DNA of 64,000 bases, taken from NCBI GenBank assembly GCA_024364735.1, contig JAGFNQ010009959.1, positions 1 to 64,000 on the forward strand, written 5' to 3'. The position numbers were made by a program, and so were the translations under genes. Every line of letters begins with the position of its first letter. The stretch's first letter is position 1. The stretch is from Boesenbergia rotunda (lineage: Eukaryota > Streptophyta > Magnoliopsida > Zingiberales > Zingiberaceae). Below the pieces are notes generated by a model, which searched no databases, had not been told where the DNA came from, and saw only the letters and a program-made list of their open reading frames with translations. Below are positions 12,401 through 23,659 of the stretch, piece by piece.

Positions 12401-14642
12401 CTTGGCATTTTCTCGAGCACCTTGCGTGCTAAAATCCCTAAGTCTTGACTGTTGGGGATTTCTTAAGGCCTTGGCCTTTTCTTTTCTTATCTTTATCTTC
12501 TCTTTTCTTTTCTCATAACTTTTCTTAGCCCTAATCTCATATAGGGTGCTTAATCAACTTATACAAACATATAATGAACTAATATCACATGCCAAAAATC
12601 ATAAACTAAAGAAACTATCTCTTTTAAAACTTTTAAAGGAAATTCTCACGGAAAAACCGCCTCTTACTGCAGGTGAGCAGTACTTACATTGATATCTTGG
12701 ACTTACAACCAAGATTGACGTATAGGACTCGGGAGAAACTTGAGATCTCGGAGAATTCTTCGCGCCTACGCGTTCTCCTCGTCGAGACGAATACAACGCT
12801 CCACTTTCTTTGATCCCTCCTTGGCCGGCGCCCCTTGGAAGAGAGGAGAAGGGCTTGGGCGTGCGTGCGTGAGAGGAAGAGGCTGTTTCGCGCGGCTAGG
12901 GTGAGGAAGAGAAACCCAAAATTCTAATTTCCTCTCTTAACTTATCTATTTATACTTATGGGGGCGGATCGACCTAACCACACCTTAAATATATGTCTCT
13001 CCACCCTTTGCTGTGCTTGATACCCTAGCCTGGCTGGTCGCGCGCTTGCCTGGTCTCGTGCTGGTCGCGGGTTCGAACCCCTTGCTGCCCTTAACGATTT
13101 TTTCTCCCTTTCTTTTTTTTTTCTTCCTTTTTAAAATACTAAACGGACTCGGAAAATTCCATAAAAATATTCTAAAAATCCCTAAAAATATCTAGAATAT
13201 TTCTAAACCATTTTTAAATAATTCTAAGGACTTTAAGAACTAAAAATGAGAATTTTGGGGCGTTACACAGATGACCCTCAGCCACTTCCAAAAAAAATAA
13301 AATTAACTCAGGTAAGACCACCCAACGAGGACAAAGGCAAAGAAAATGAAATTGTTCAGGATGAGGATGAGGATGAGGGAGAGGATGAAGCTGAAGATGA
13401 GGAGGCTCCTGCCCCATTAATGTCACAATCTACATCGCAAACAACACAATCTGCAACCTCTACTCAAACAAAATTATCTGATCAACAAGTTGCTAAAGGG
13501 AAAGAACTTCAAAAGGTCAAAAGCAACATCTTGAAGAAAGCCAAGGCAATTTTTAAGAAGAATAAAGATGCGGAGATTGCAGAAACATTATTAAAGCTTA
13601 GTAAATTAAAGTGAGTTAGTTGCTATTGCGGTTGTATCTATTTGTAAAACAATGATGGTTATTGTCATTCATTAATAAAATTTATTCATTCACTTTTAAA
13701 TAAGGTGCTTACATTATGTTGATGTAGGTATCAATTGCAACCAGTATGGTCCAATGGGACCTTTACATTAGATATGCAATCATTTTTGACAATATTTGAT
13801 TGGAATGACTACACCTCCGGGGATTGCATAAATACTTACTGGACTATTATTGTAAATGAAGCCAAATCCTGTAACTCACCTTACCACCCCTCCATATTCT
13901 GTGGGGTGGGTTTTGAGGTAAGTAAATTAGCAACTTGGTTTATGTTTATTTTCTAGGATTGAGTCAACTAACACTTCCTTTTTAATAAACATAGGAATTG
14001 TTTGAGGTGATACATGCTGCAGCATTTGAACAAACAATTGCTACTGATACAAATAAGCCAATTAGATATATCTTCTGTCCTCTAAATAATGCAGATGATC
14101 ATTGGCATCTATTGATTATTGACCTGGAGGAAAGAAGTTTCCTTCATTATAATTCTCTCGGCGCCACAGAAGGGTACACAGCCAAATATGAAAAAACTGT
14201 AAGTTTTCTATTTGATATATAAACCTTTACGAAAACTATGTGATGAGCTAGAATTTTTACTAATGTAATTTCTATGTAGGTGGCGTTTTTCAAAAATTTG
14301 AACTGGTCATATTATTTGAATTGGAATAAAGGTTTGCCAGAAATATCGGGGAAAGAGTTTAATCAAATTGTAGTACAAGGACCCACCCAAAGCAGATCGT
14401 AAGCTAATGTTTTTTGTTTTTTGGTTTAACACTACCTAATCTTTCATGCTTGAATTTATATGCTAACAACACTGACTCATAATGCTTGTTTCAGGTTGGA
14501 TTGTGCTTTCTTCATCATGCGGTTTGCTGAAAGTATGGTCTTTCAACGATCTACCAATTTTAGCCAAAAACAAATGAAACCTTATCGTTTTCAGGTGGGA
14601 TACAAAATAATGAGAGACAAGTTCTGGAAGCAAAATCTGTAA
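9436..14642 (+). pseudogene. Second, broken Ulp1-like protease gene
   Basis: Same domain order as the gene at 1092-4298 but strongly diverged. It has a DUF1985-like N-terminus (about 9600-10260, with matching VDDFDN and PLLKGF motifs), a KEKD-rich coiled coil, an acidic stretch, and a C48 catalytic domain. Clear 3' exons are 13272-13613, 13728-13917, 13995-14198, 14280-14398 and 14495-14642. Triad positions are DDHWHLLIID (His), HYNSL (Asn in place of Asp), GPTQ (Gln) and LDCAFF (Cys). Breaks: TAA at 10738-10740 inside the coiled coil with the frame continuing beyond; a 2.3-kb solo LTR at 10966-13267; and an early stop at 9532-9534 if translation starts at 9436. The exons after the LTR are intact, so a shortened product is conceivable. 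Confidence 0.78.
10966..13267 (-). mobile_element. Solo LTR inserted in the second Ulp1-like gene
   Basis: On the minus strand it runs from TGTAACGCCCC to CACTACA, bounded by an exact 5-bp duplication CAGAT (10961-10965 and 13268-13272). A TATA box (TATAAATAG, minus strand) lies near 12946-12954. There is no internal coding region, primer site or second LTR, so it is a solo LTR left by LTR-LTR recombination. A long LTR with these ends suggests a Ty3/gypsy chromovirus, but that is inference. A GGTTCGAACCC motif near 13068-13078 resembles a pol III B box. Confidence 0.85.
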
Positions 14643-15670
14643 TTTTTTTTTGTTGCTACAACCCTTATATGTAAGTGTAATGACAAACATTGTATATTTG
14701 TAGTTATAATGTATGTAATTGATATTGAAATCAATGGAGCATTTCTTTCGATCCATGGTTTTTTTGTAATCTCTAATCTTTAAACTGTAATTGTTGTCAA
14801 TTACATCAGTAATTTTTTAGGGAACTATTTTAATTTCAGGCCCACGGTGGGCCTGAAATGACAATATTTCAGGCCCAGAGTGGGCCTGAAATGATTTATT
14901 TCAGGCCCACACTGGGCCTGAAATGCTAGTATTTCAGGCCCAAGAAGGGCCTGAAATGATATTATTTCAGGCCCTATCTAGGACTGAAATGACATTATTT
15001 CAGGCCCAGCTTGGGCCTGAAATGATTTATTTCAGGCCCAGCGTGGGCCTGAAATGATTTATTTCAGGCCCACGCTGGGCCTGATATGCTATTGTTTCAG
15101 GCCCACGCCTCTGGTTGCAAAAAAATTATTTACAGTATGATTAAATATTTATACGCCAATCTTTTAAAAAAATGAACATGTTGTGACCACATTTTTAAAA
15201 GATAAACAAGAAGGAGAGTACCTAAATACACATTGCATACCACAATTGAATTTCATTCACATCAAGACCTCATATTATCAGAATTTGGCACATCAGGAGG
15301 TTTGTATGATGGACCTAGCAGATTTGGATTTTTCAAACCTCATTATCAGTAGTCAGACTTTACCTAATTATTGGTATTTTAGCTAGGATATGTTATTTTT
15401 CGTCTCCAAACATAGTCCTAATTTTTATCTAAAACTGTGTTGATACAGTATCAGTTGGCACACAAGAATGATTCAACAAAGCAAAAATCAGAGGGGGTTA
15501 AACAACAGATATTCAGAAAACACAGGACTTCAGGACTTCAAGTTCCTGAAATAACATTATTTTGGGTTTACAAATGATACGACTTCAATTCTGATATATT
15601 CTGCTTATAACACAAGGTAAAATGTATCATAATATTGAAATACTTCTATAAGTCACAACATTAACAACTA
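14452..15670 (+). repeat. Gene-2 tail segment, duplicated at 16084-17255
   Basis: Last intron end, last exon, 3' flank, palindromic cluster E and about 550 bp more. The second copy at 16084-17255 is nearly identical but lacks about 14 bp in the exon and one palindromic unit. Between the copies sits the gene-1 tail fragment (15668-16075). Confidence 0.88.
14833..15108. repeat. Palindromic cluster E
   Basis: Eight full units and a final half of the TTTCAGGCCCA/TGGGCCTGAAA palindrome, about 190 bp after the stop codon of the second Ulp1-like gene. The arms are nearly invariant while the 3-5 central bases differ from unit to unit. Confidence 0.9.
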
Positions 15671-16083
15671 GTTCGATGTGAAGATAGATTTCAAACAAGG
15701 GGACATGAGTAGAATCAGATTTGAGCTGACAGTTAATATTCTGAGGGACATGTTTTGTAAAACTTAATATAATCTGAATGCTGTATTGGTGATTGAGAAT
15801 CCATTGCTGTCGATTGACCTCCATTTGTATGAAAAAATCTCATTATGTGGATGTTGTTATGATTATGTAGATGTTGTTATTCTATATAATATATTGTCAA
15901 CAAAAACAAAACAATTGGGTGATGTTTATTCAAATCCAGTTGCTGCACTGTTGTGTGCCAAGTGATACGGTCAGATATAATAACTGATAATGCACTGTTG
16001 TGTGCCAGTTGCTGCCCTATTGTGTGTCAAATGATCTATTCTGTCACATCTTGTAGGTAAATATAGAATATTCTGTCACATCT

Positions 16084-17255
16084 TGAATTTATATGCTAAC
16101 AACACTGAATCATAATGCTTGTTTCAGGTTGGATTGTGCTTTCTTCATCATGCGGTTTTCAACGATCTACCAATTTTAGCCAAAAACAAATGAAACCTTA
16201 TCGTTTTCAGGTGGGATACAAAATAATGAGAGACAAGTTCTGGAAGCAAAATCTGTATTTTTTTTTGTTGCTACAATCCATATATGTAAGTGTAATGACA
16301 AACATTGTATATTTGTAGTTATAATGTATGTAATTTATATTGAAATCAATGGAGCATTTCTTTCGATCCATGGTTTTTTTGTAATCTCTAATCTTTAAAC
16401 TATAATTGTTGTCAATTACATCAGTAATTTTTTAGAGAACTATTTTGATTTCAGGCCCACGGTGGACCTGAAATGACATTATTTCAGGCCCAGAGTGGGC
16501 CTGAAATGATTTATTTCAGGCCCACACTGGGCCTGAAATGCTAGTATTTCAGGCCCAAGAAGGGCCTGAAATGATATTATTTCAGGCCCTATCTGGGACT
16601 GAAATGACATTATTTCAGGCCCAGCTTGGGCCTGAAATGATTTATTTCAGGCCCACGTTGGGCCTGAAATGCTATTGTTACAGCCCCACGCCTCTGGTTG
16701 CAAAAAAATTATTTACAGTATGATTAAATATTTATACGCCAATCTTTTAAATAAATGAACATGTTGTGACCACATTTTTAAAAGATAAACAAGAAGGAGA
16801 CTCCCTAAATACACATTGCATACCACAATTGAATTCCATTCACATCAAGACCTCATATTATCAGAATTTGGCACATCAGGAGGTTTGTATGATGGACCTA
16901 GCATATTTGGATTTTTCAAACCTCATTATCAGTAGTCAGACTTTACCTAATTATTGGTATTTTAGCTATGATATGCTATTTTTCGTCTCCAAACATAGTC
17001 CTAATTATTATCTAAAACTGTGTTGATACAGTATCAGTTGGCACACAACAATGATTCAACAAAGCAAAAATCAGAGGGGGTTAAACAACAGATATTCAGA
17101 AAACACAGGACTTCAGGACTTCAAGTTCCTGAAATAACATTATTTTGGTTTTACAAATGATACGACTTCAATTCTAATATATTCTGCTTATAACACAAGG
17201 TAAAATGTATCAAAATATTGAAATACTTCTATAAGTCACAACATTAACAACTAGT
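16084..17255 (+). repeat. Second copy of the gene-2 tail
   Basis: Repeats 14452-15670. The exon fragment has a 14-bp loss (TGCGGTTTTCAACGATC) that removes codons after the catalytic Cys and shifts the frame, so this copy cannot supply a working 3' end. Confidence 0.87.
16449..16690. repeat. Palindromic cluster F
   Basis: Seven units in the same order as cluster E, with one unit lost (the AGCGT centre) and a few centre changes. The two arrays therefore descend from one array and changed in unit number afterwards. Confidence 0.88.
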
Positions 17256-17345
17256 TTTTTTTAAAGAATACTATACATTCAGTTATCCTCCTTACAAAAT
17301 AAACACTTCCATCAGAAAATTTCTGCAATACATCAACCAATTAAC

Positions 17346-19494
17346 TCAAGACCTTGGGGCTGGCGGCATTCTACATGTCCTTTTATTATGGCCAAGTTGT
17401 TTGCACCGGCTGCATTTATGTTTCACCTTGCCATTGTGTCTTGACTCAATCCGTGCCTTCTTTCGTCTACCAGGCTGCACAAGTCTACGGGGACATCGAA
17501 CTGTAATGTTGTTTACTCCACTAGGCCAAAACTGCTTGCTTCTACAAGGGTAAATACGATCCATGTAAACTCACTTCCAAGTTTTAGAATAAAAATAATG
17601 CTCACAATATTGGAGTGTATCGATGTTCCTGTGAATTATTACAGCTATAGCATGTGAGCAAGGGAGTCTTGAAATTTGAAACTCCCCACAATGACAAAAC
17701 TTTTTTCCAAATCAACAATGTATGAAGTGCCCCATGTTTCTACCTCCATTTCTGATTGAGAGTAAGGGTGAACCTTATAAGCTCTAGCTTTCTCTCTCCT
17801 TGATTCCATTTCTTTAGTAGCATGAGGTGTCAAAGCAACATGCCATTTGGAGACTTCCTCTCTACGATTATAGAACCATTGAGCTACCTTTCTTCTTGTA
17901 TTATCAATTAACCTATTTATGGGAAGCTCACGTGTAGACTTAAATAAAGCATTCAAGCTCTCCACACAATTCGTGGTAAGCATTCTGTACCTTCTCCCAG
18001 TAAAGTGTGCATTTGCCCACCTTTTAGGGTCAATGTTCTGAAGCCACTTATGAGCATCTGGATGTTTTTCAAGCATTGTCTACATTATCATATCATATTG
18101 GAGTGTTGTGTTGGCTCGTGCTGCTGCCCAAAACAAACCTACACCAGCTCTACTTCCAGTATCAGTTACCATATTACAAGACATGTGGTGGCAACAAAAA
18201 GCATGATGCGCGTTTGTGAATACTTTTCTGACTGCTGATATAATGCCCCGATGTCTATCTGATACTATGGTGAGTGAGTGATCATCAACAGCAAAGAACC
18301 TCTTTGTATGCTCCAAAAACCACTCCCAAGCAGACCCACATTCTACTTCAGCTATTGCAAAGGCAACTGGGAGAACATTGTCATTACCATCAATCGCCGT
18401 TGCAATCAACAATACTCCTGGATACTTTCCTCTTAGGTGTGTCGCATCAATTCCGATAAGTCTACGCAAATAAGACCTGAACACCTTTCGGCAAGCACCA
18501 AAAGCCCAAAAACACCTCTGGAATTTATTGTCACCATTCATGCATAGTGCCACATAAGTTTCAGGATCTCTAGCTCTTAACTCACGCAGATATTGTGGGA
18601 GATCTCTGTATGCTTCATCATAATCTCCAACAACCTTTTTCAATGCTTTCTCCCTAGCTATGTATGCTTTTCTGTATGATATCGTCACTCCAAATCTAGC
18701 TTTAATATCTGAAATAATCATACTTGGTTTGTATTGTTCATTATGAAGAAATTACTCTTCAACAAAAGAAGCAACAAATGATGAAGAGCATGCATGATGA
18801 TCAGCACTTTCCCTAACACTTCGACATTGGTGTTCCTTTATATATTTTGTAACAGTGAACTCTACTTCCCCCCTTCCTACTACTCTCCATGTACATGGTT
18901 GGTTAAAACACACTGCTTTAACTCTGTTTTTCCGGGTGTCAACTGGGTTATATCTCATATGCTTAACCATCGCATGTTTAACAAGTGCATTCTTGAATTC
19001 TTCTCTAGATGGAAATATCTGCCCCACAAAAAATTCATGCTCATCTCTTGCCTCTAGCTCTCGAATTGGCCCAGCAAGCAATCGAGAATTCAAAATATAT
19101 GGATCTTCAGCTAATGGAAACTCCTCCTCTAAGTCACTGTACTGATCTGGGGGGAATTCATATTGCTCAATCTGCATATCATCAGCTTGAAATTCTAGTA
19201 CACTTGTACTGGGTACAAATTCTTCTGCATTCTGGATTTCAATTTCTTCCTCCCCACTCCAGGTTGGCTGAAAGATTTCAACTACTCTTGTAGAAGAATT
19301 CAAACCCTCATCTTCTATATTATTTGCTTCTTCATTTAGATCAATTACCAAATTCCTTGTAATGCTATTATCACCATACTGGGAAGATAATGGAATATTA
19401 TTACTAGCTATTTCTAATCCTTTCCCCGTACCCACATTATCATCAAGAGTATTCCATATCTCAGAGAGAATTTCGTCAACAACATTATCATCCC
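17346..19494 (-). pseudogene. MURA-like MULE transposase, degraded
   Basis: Read on the minus strand from an acceptor TTTTTTTCAG at about 19495. It has an acidic N-terminus, a MuDR-type DNA-binding region (VGQIFPSREEFKNAL to IKEHQC), and the MULE catalytic domain (GIDATHLRGKY and IVSDRHRGI Asp motifs, CCHH region, TNCVESLNALFKSTRELPI). A SWIM zinc finger (CHC ... CSH) and a CCHC knuckle (CSRCKQLGHNKRTC) follow. Breaks are TAA at 18752-18754, TAG at 18080-18082, a one-base frameshift at the A/T run 17701-17706 that displaces the SWIM finger, and TGA at 17571-17573. All pieces otherwise stay collinear. The 5' exon was not identified; the sequence upstream holds palindromic cluster G. It is likely the transposase of this MULE family. 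Confidence 0.87.
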
Positions 19495-19555
19495 TGAAAA
19501 AAATTACAATTAACTTTATCAAACTTTGAAATTGATAATAAAGGCCCTAGGAGCC

Positions 19556-19850
19556 CCTGAGGGCCTGAAATCATTTGATTTCAGGCCCAGGGATTTGATT
19601 TCAGGCCCTACCAGGGCCTGAAATCATTTGATTTTAGGCCCAGGTCGGGCCTGAAATCAAATTATTTCAGGCCCAGGGCGAGCCTTAAATCATTTGATTT
19701 CAGCCCCTCCTTGGCCCTGAAATAGAATAAATTCAGGCCAGGCCCTGGGAAGGCCTGAATTCCTTTTATTTCAGTCCCTCTGAGGGCCTGAAACAAATTA
19801 TTTTCGAGGGCCTGAAATAAAATTTTTCAGCCTCTCCTTTTGCCCGAAAT
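19556..19850. repeat. Palindromic cluster G, upstream of the transposase exon
   Basis: About eight diverged units with GGCCTGAAAT/ATTTCAGGCC arms. It directly precedes the transposase exon acceptor on the minus strand, so it probably lies in the first intron or 5' leader. It is the most eroded of the clusters. Confidence 0.8.
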
Positions 19851-20014
19851 CTAATGACATCATGCACTCCCAAGGCCTGATATCATGTAATGCATATCAC
19901 CCTAAGCCTCCTCCAAACATAAAAATAGTAGAAAGAGTTTATCTTGATTAAAACTATATCTGATACCATATCAAAGATGACAATCATACGTACATTTCTA
20001 TTTCTCTTAGTTAC

Positions 20015-20082
20015 CAACCTATTTTGTTGCTTCCTTTTTCTCCTTCGACAACCTATTTTGTTGCTTCCTTTTTCTCCTTCGA
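20015..20082. repeat. 34-bp tandem duplication
   Basis: Two exact copies of a 34-bp unit beginning CAACCTATTTTGTTGC, then the start of a third. It lies between palindromic cluster G and the right TIR. No function is evident. Confidence 0.85.
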
Positions 20083-20198
20083 CAACCTATTTTCCTTAGG
20101 TGCTTTGGTGATGAATCGAGTTGTGCAAGGAAGCAATATATACGTACCTTCGTGATCATTCGACTTGTGCAAATCATTTCCCATATATATATTGGCTG

Positions 20199-20414
20199 AG
20201 AAAAATTCCACTGCTACTCATCTGAACCATAAATTAATATTTTATTGATAAAGTGGTTCGGTTGTCTCGAAAATGTGTTTGATAAAGCCATTCTTTGGCG
20301 GGAGGGGTATAAAAGTAACTTCACTATATGGGATGCGCCCTTTGGTATAATAGAAACCATGGTACTCCTTTCGGTAATTACGAATAGTTGGATACGCCCT
20401 TTGGTAAATTGCCG
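20199..20414 (-). repeat. Right terminal inverted repeat of the MULE
   Basis: Reverse complement of 586-802, ending GGTAAATTGCCG. The transposase gene reads inward from this end. Confidence 0.88.
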
Positions 20415-20423
20415 TAGAATTAA
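20415..20423. repeat. Target-site duplication, right copy (MULE)
   Basis: TAGAATTAA, identical to 577-585. Confidence 0.9.
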
Positions 20424-20451
20424 TATAAGAGGATTCAATTTTCAATACGTT

Positions 20452-20880
20452 TTAATTTGCGCTCACATATAGTTCTTTTAGTGATATATGTGTAACCGAC
20501 AAATTTTGAATCCAAAAACACCATCTAGGACCTCTTGAGAAAATTTGAATATCTTCTTTTATTATTTTTAGTAATTTTTATTTTTATAATATTTAGGGTT
20601 TTTTGATATGCCGAGTATTTATTGGTTAGGGTTTATCTATATAAGAGACATGTTTAGTTGTTTGAGAGATTATCCTCTATATTAAATAAAATTTTCATTT
20701 TTGATAATTTCTCTTTATTTTTAGCAATTTCTCTTCTTATCTTCTTCTCAATCCCTTTCTCGTTACTCTATAGGATAATGGCTATTCTATTAGGCGTCAA
20801 ATGTCAATATAAAAGAATATTTTGATATTATGTTTAAATCTAATCATGTGAGAATAAAGACGTAAAAGAAATGAACAATT
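20452..20880 (+). repeat. Dispersed direct repeat, copy 1 (LTR-like)
   Basis: About 430 bp matching 22630-23075 at perhaps 80% by eye. It contains a TATA-like TCTATATAAG followed by GAGAGATTATCCTCTATAT, as in an LTR promoter. The pair may be the LTRs of a small (TRIM-like) element, with the solo LTR at 21006-22230 inserted between them. No primer site was recognised. Confidence 0.45.
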
Positions 20881-21005
20881 TATATCATGCATCTGCTGCA
20901 CTTGTATGACTTCTTTCACCTAGATAATCCCAATAGTATGTCCTATAGAGAAGTCTACTAGTGCATTTTCTAGATGCAAAAAGGTTCACAAAACAATATA
21001 ATATC

Positions 21006-22230
21006 TATAGGATCATAAAGAGCAATAGTGGGGGGGGGGGGGGGGGGGGGGTGAATATTACTTCGAAAAATATTTCAAATTCGTCAAAGTATAAGTGAGT
21101 ACGTAGCGGAAAGTAAAGTAAAAACACAACTAATACCTTTTATTTTTACTTGGTTCGGAGTCTATAATGGCTCTTAATTCAAGGCTCATGGTCCTTGACC
21201 GTTTACTTTAGGCAATTTTATAATTCACAAATATATACAAGAATGCAATATTTAAGTACAAGAACAAAAAAAAGGAAATACTAACAACTTCAAATAGGAT
21301 AAAGGAAAAGTGCATCGTTGTCACAACAGTGTTTTGTTGTCTCTGGATCGTTCGGCATAGCACACGAGAACACAAGTGATGTAGAAAATTGATGTTGAGT
21401 CTCTGGTGGAATAACCCTTATATAGGATCAAAATTTATCCTTACTCGGGCGCCTGACTACTCTCGGGCACCTGTGTTGCTGACGTGGAGTCTCCACTCAA
21501 CATGCGTCAACTCAGTCGAGTCATGGCTGGGTCATAGGTACACGGGCGCCCGAGTCCCTCTCGGGCGCCTGAGTGTTGTCAGTCACTGGTTTGCTTAGTT
21601 GCAACACAAGGTTAGTCCAACAATAATATGCAAAGAAAAAATGCATGCAAGACAGCTAGTGTTGTCCGATCCTAACTTTCAGATTTCAACTGAAACCCTA
21701 GGTCAGACTGATGCCCACTATTCTCTCTTTTGAGGAACGTGCACTCACCTACTCCACTCTGGAGAAGTTACCTGTTGCCAACCAGGACTTCTAGTTGGAC
21801 TTTTTCTCAGCCTCGAAAGACTCCGGATCTCACAACGTTCGTACCTTGACCCATCACAACTTCTGTCCGTTGTCCTCGCTTGGCTAAGACTTCTACCCAA
21901 TCTTCCAGATTAAAACTTTGATGCTCAACCCCCGGTCAGGTCTTTGTGCCCAATCATTCTAACCAGGTCTTCATACCCAACTTTACTCTCCAGGTCTTTG
22001 GTGACCAACCATCGGTTAGGTCTTCACACCCAGCTTCACTCACTACGTATTCGGTGCTCAGTTCTCCACCAGGACTTTGTGCTCAACCCTGCAGATCAAG
22101 ACTTCATGTCTAATTATACTAGAACTTTCCTGCACACTCAGTGTAACTAATTAGAAATAAAAGCACACTTAACTTTGAACCCTTTGTCATTATCAAAATA
22201 AAATTCAATCTAGTACTTCCGACACCAATA
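21006..22230 (-). mobile_element. Solo LTR, copia/Sirevirus-like, minus orientation
   Basis: Bounded by ATATC at 21001-21005 and 22231-22235. Layout matches the LTRs at 34945-36440 and 41256-42825: a G tract near the left edge, TTGGTTCGGAGT, CGGGCGCC-type repeats, then CCAGGTCTTTG-type repeats. The ends have decayed from the related TG...CA to TA...TA on the minus strand. There is no internal region. Confidence 0.78.
21030..21051 (+). repeat. 22-base G homopolymer
   Basis: Uninterrupted G run, the counterpart of the C tract found near the 3' end of every related LTR here. Length may be affected by sequencing error. Confidence 0.9.
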
Positions 22231-22425
22231 ATATCTTGGACCTAGTCAAGTGTAGGTAGAATTGAAGTAGTTGATCATCTCCTATGAATTTGTACCTTTT
22301 GATTATGTACCATTAACTTCATTGCAAATCATAAACAACATACAACTCCAATAAGTGTTATTGTTGCTAGTGTTGAATATCACTAGTGATAGTTTTGCAA
22401 TGATATACCCATACATCATGAGTTG

Positions 22426-23120
22426 CGATAAAATTTGCTCAGTCATAAGGTATTCGCAGGGAATTCATCTATGACAATCATTATAGTTCATCGATTGTGT
22501 TTGAATGTTAGCTAAGTTATAATAATTGCTTGAGCTAGAATTATATTATAATAATTTGCTTGGTCATAAGTTATTCGTGGGAAATTGATCTATGACAATC
22601 ATTGTAGTTCATCGATTGTTTGCACTCACATTTAGCTCTTTTAGAGATCTATGTGTAATCATCAAGTTTCAAGTCTGAAAAATACCATTTAAGACCTTTT
22701 TGGAGGATCTAAATATCTTTTTTTTAGTATTTTTAGTAATTTTTATTTTTATGATATTTAGGGTATTTTTGGTATGTCGGATATTTATGGGTTAAGGTTT
22801 GTCTATATAAGCTTCATGTTTAGTTGTTTGAGAGATTATCCTCTATATATAAAGTTCCCATTTTTAGTAAAAATCTAGAGAAGGGTGAGTTTTTCAAAGG
22901 TTTTCTGTTGTTTAATTTCTCTTCTTATCTTCTCCTCAAATTTCATTCTAGTCAATCCGCAAGATAATTGCTATCTCGCCCGGTGTCAAATTTCGATGCC
23001 AAAAAATATTTTGATATTATGTTTAAATCTAATCATTTTAGAATAAAGATGTAAAAGAATTAAACAATAAAATTTGCTCGATCATAAGTTATTCGCAGGG
23101 AATTCATCGATGACAATTGT
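22426..23120 (+). repeat. Dispersed direct repeat, copy 2, with flanking short repeats
   Basis: Holds the second copy of the LTR-like repeat (22630-23075), preceded by two copies and followed by one of a short segment around TCATAAGTTATTCGCAGG (22426, 22555, 23065). A fragment of the same family recurs at 55436-55500. Non-coding. Confidence 0.5.
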
Positions 23121-23659
23121 TCTGACAAAAATACTGTGGATGGTCAAGTCACCAATCAACGAACAAGCTAAAGTGCCCATAGTCCGAAGATTACTGGCCA
23201 AAGGGGGGTAGACAGGTCTGTAACACACTTCCAAAAGAAAGTTAAACTGACCATGGTGATGGATCCCGAGGCCACTCCAATGCTTAAGTTAGGGTTTATA
23301 TGAGAAGATGTATTGGAAATACGAAGTTCAGTGAGAGGGGATGAAACTTGTGGGAGTTTATGTTAAAGATTCAACCATCTTTTTTCTTCCTCCCATGAGC
23401 GCTTATATGTCTTCCTTCCAATACATCTTCCACGTCAATGAGAATATCATCATTGTTGAGGCCAAAAAGGAGGTCAGATCTAACAGCCGTTAGTTGCTTC
23501 TCCATTTACTTAGTGTCACATGTTAACTAGGGGCATCTAGGTGACCAAGTTTGACAACTTCATAATTGCTATGCCATTCTCAGGATGCCATGCATCTAAG
23601 AATATTCATAGTTATTATTAAGAAAAGTATACAGAAGCAAATTCATTTCAAGTGTAGAG
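23121..23659. other. Unassigned spacer
   Basis: No repeat partner or coding signal recognised. It lies immediately left of the outer copia-like element. Confidence 0.3.

Larger units (their letters stand above)
586..20414. mobile_element. Giant Mutator-like element with two Ulp1-like genes
   Basis: About 19.8 kb between near-identical TIRs and a perfect 9-bp TSD. Cargo in order: an intact Ulp1-like gene (+), a 158-bp hairpin array, a broken Ulp1-like gene (+), duplicated gene tails, and a degraded MURA-like transposase (-). MULEs that carry Ulp1-like cysteine protease genes are known from Arabidopsis (the Kaonashi group), so the gene combination has precedent. The size, the two diverged protease copies and the palindromic arrays are what stand out. 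The transposase is broken, so movement would need a helper. Nested inside is a solo LTR at 10966-13267. Confidence 0.9.

Noticed and set aside
13020..13085. Possible tRNA gene (GGGTTCGAACCC)
   Set aside because: No cloverleaf can be drawn around the B-box-like motif, and it lies within the solo LTR.
15183..17026. Two near-identical small open frames (MTTFLKDKQEG...)
   Set aside because: They lie in the duplicated 3' flank of the second Ulp1-like gene; the copies differ by apparently neutral changes and show no domain.
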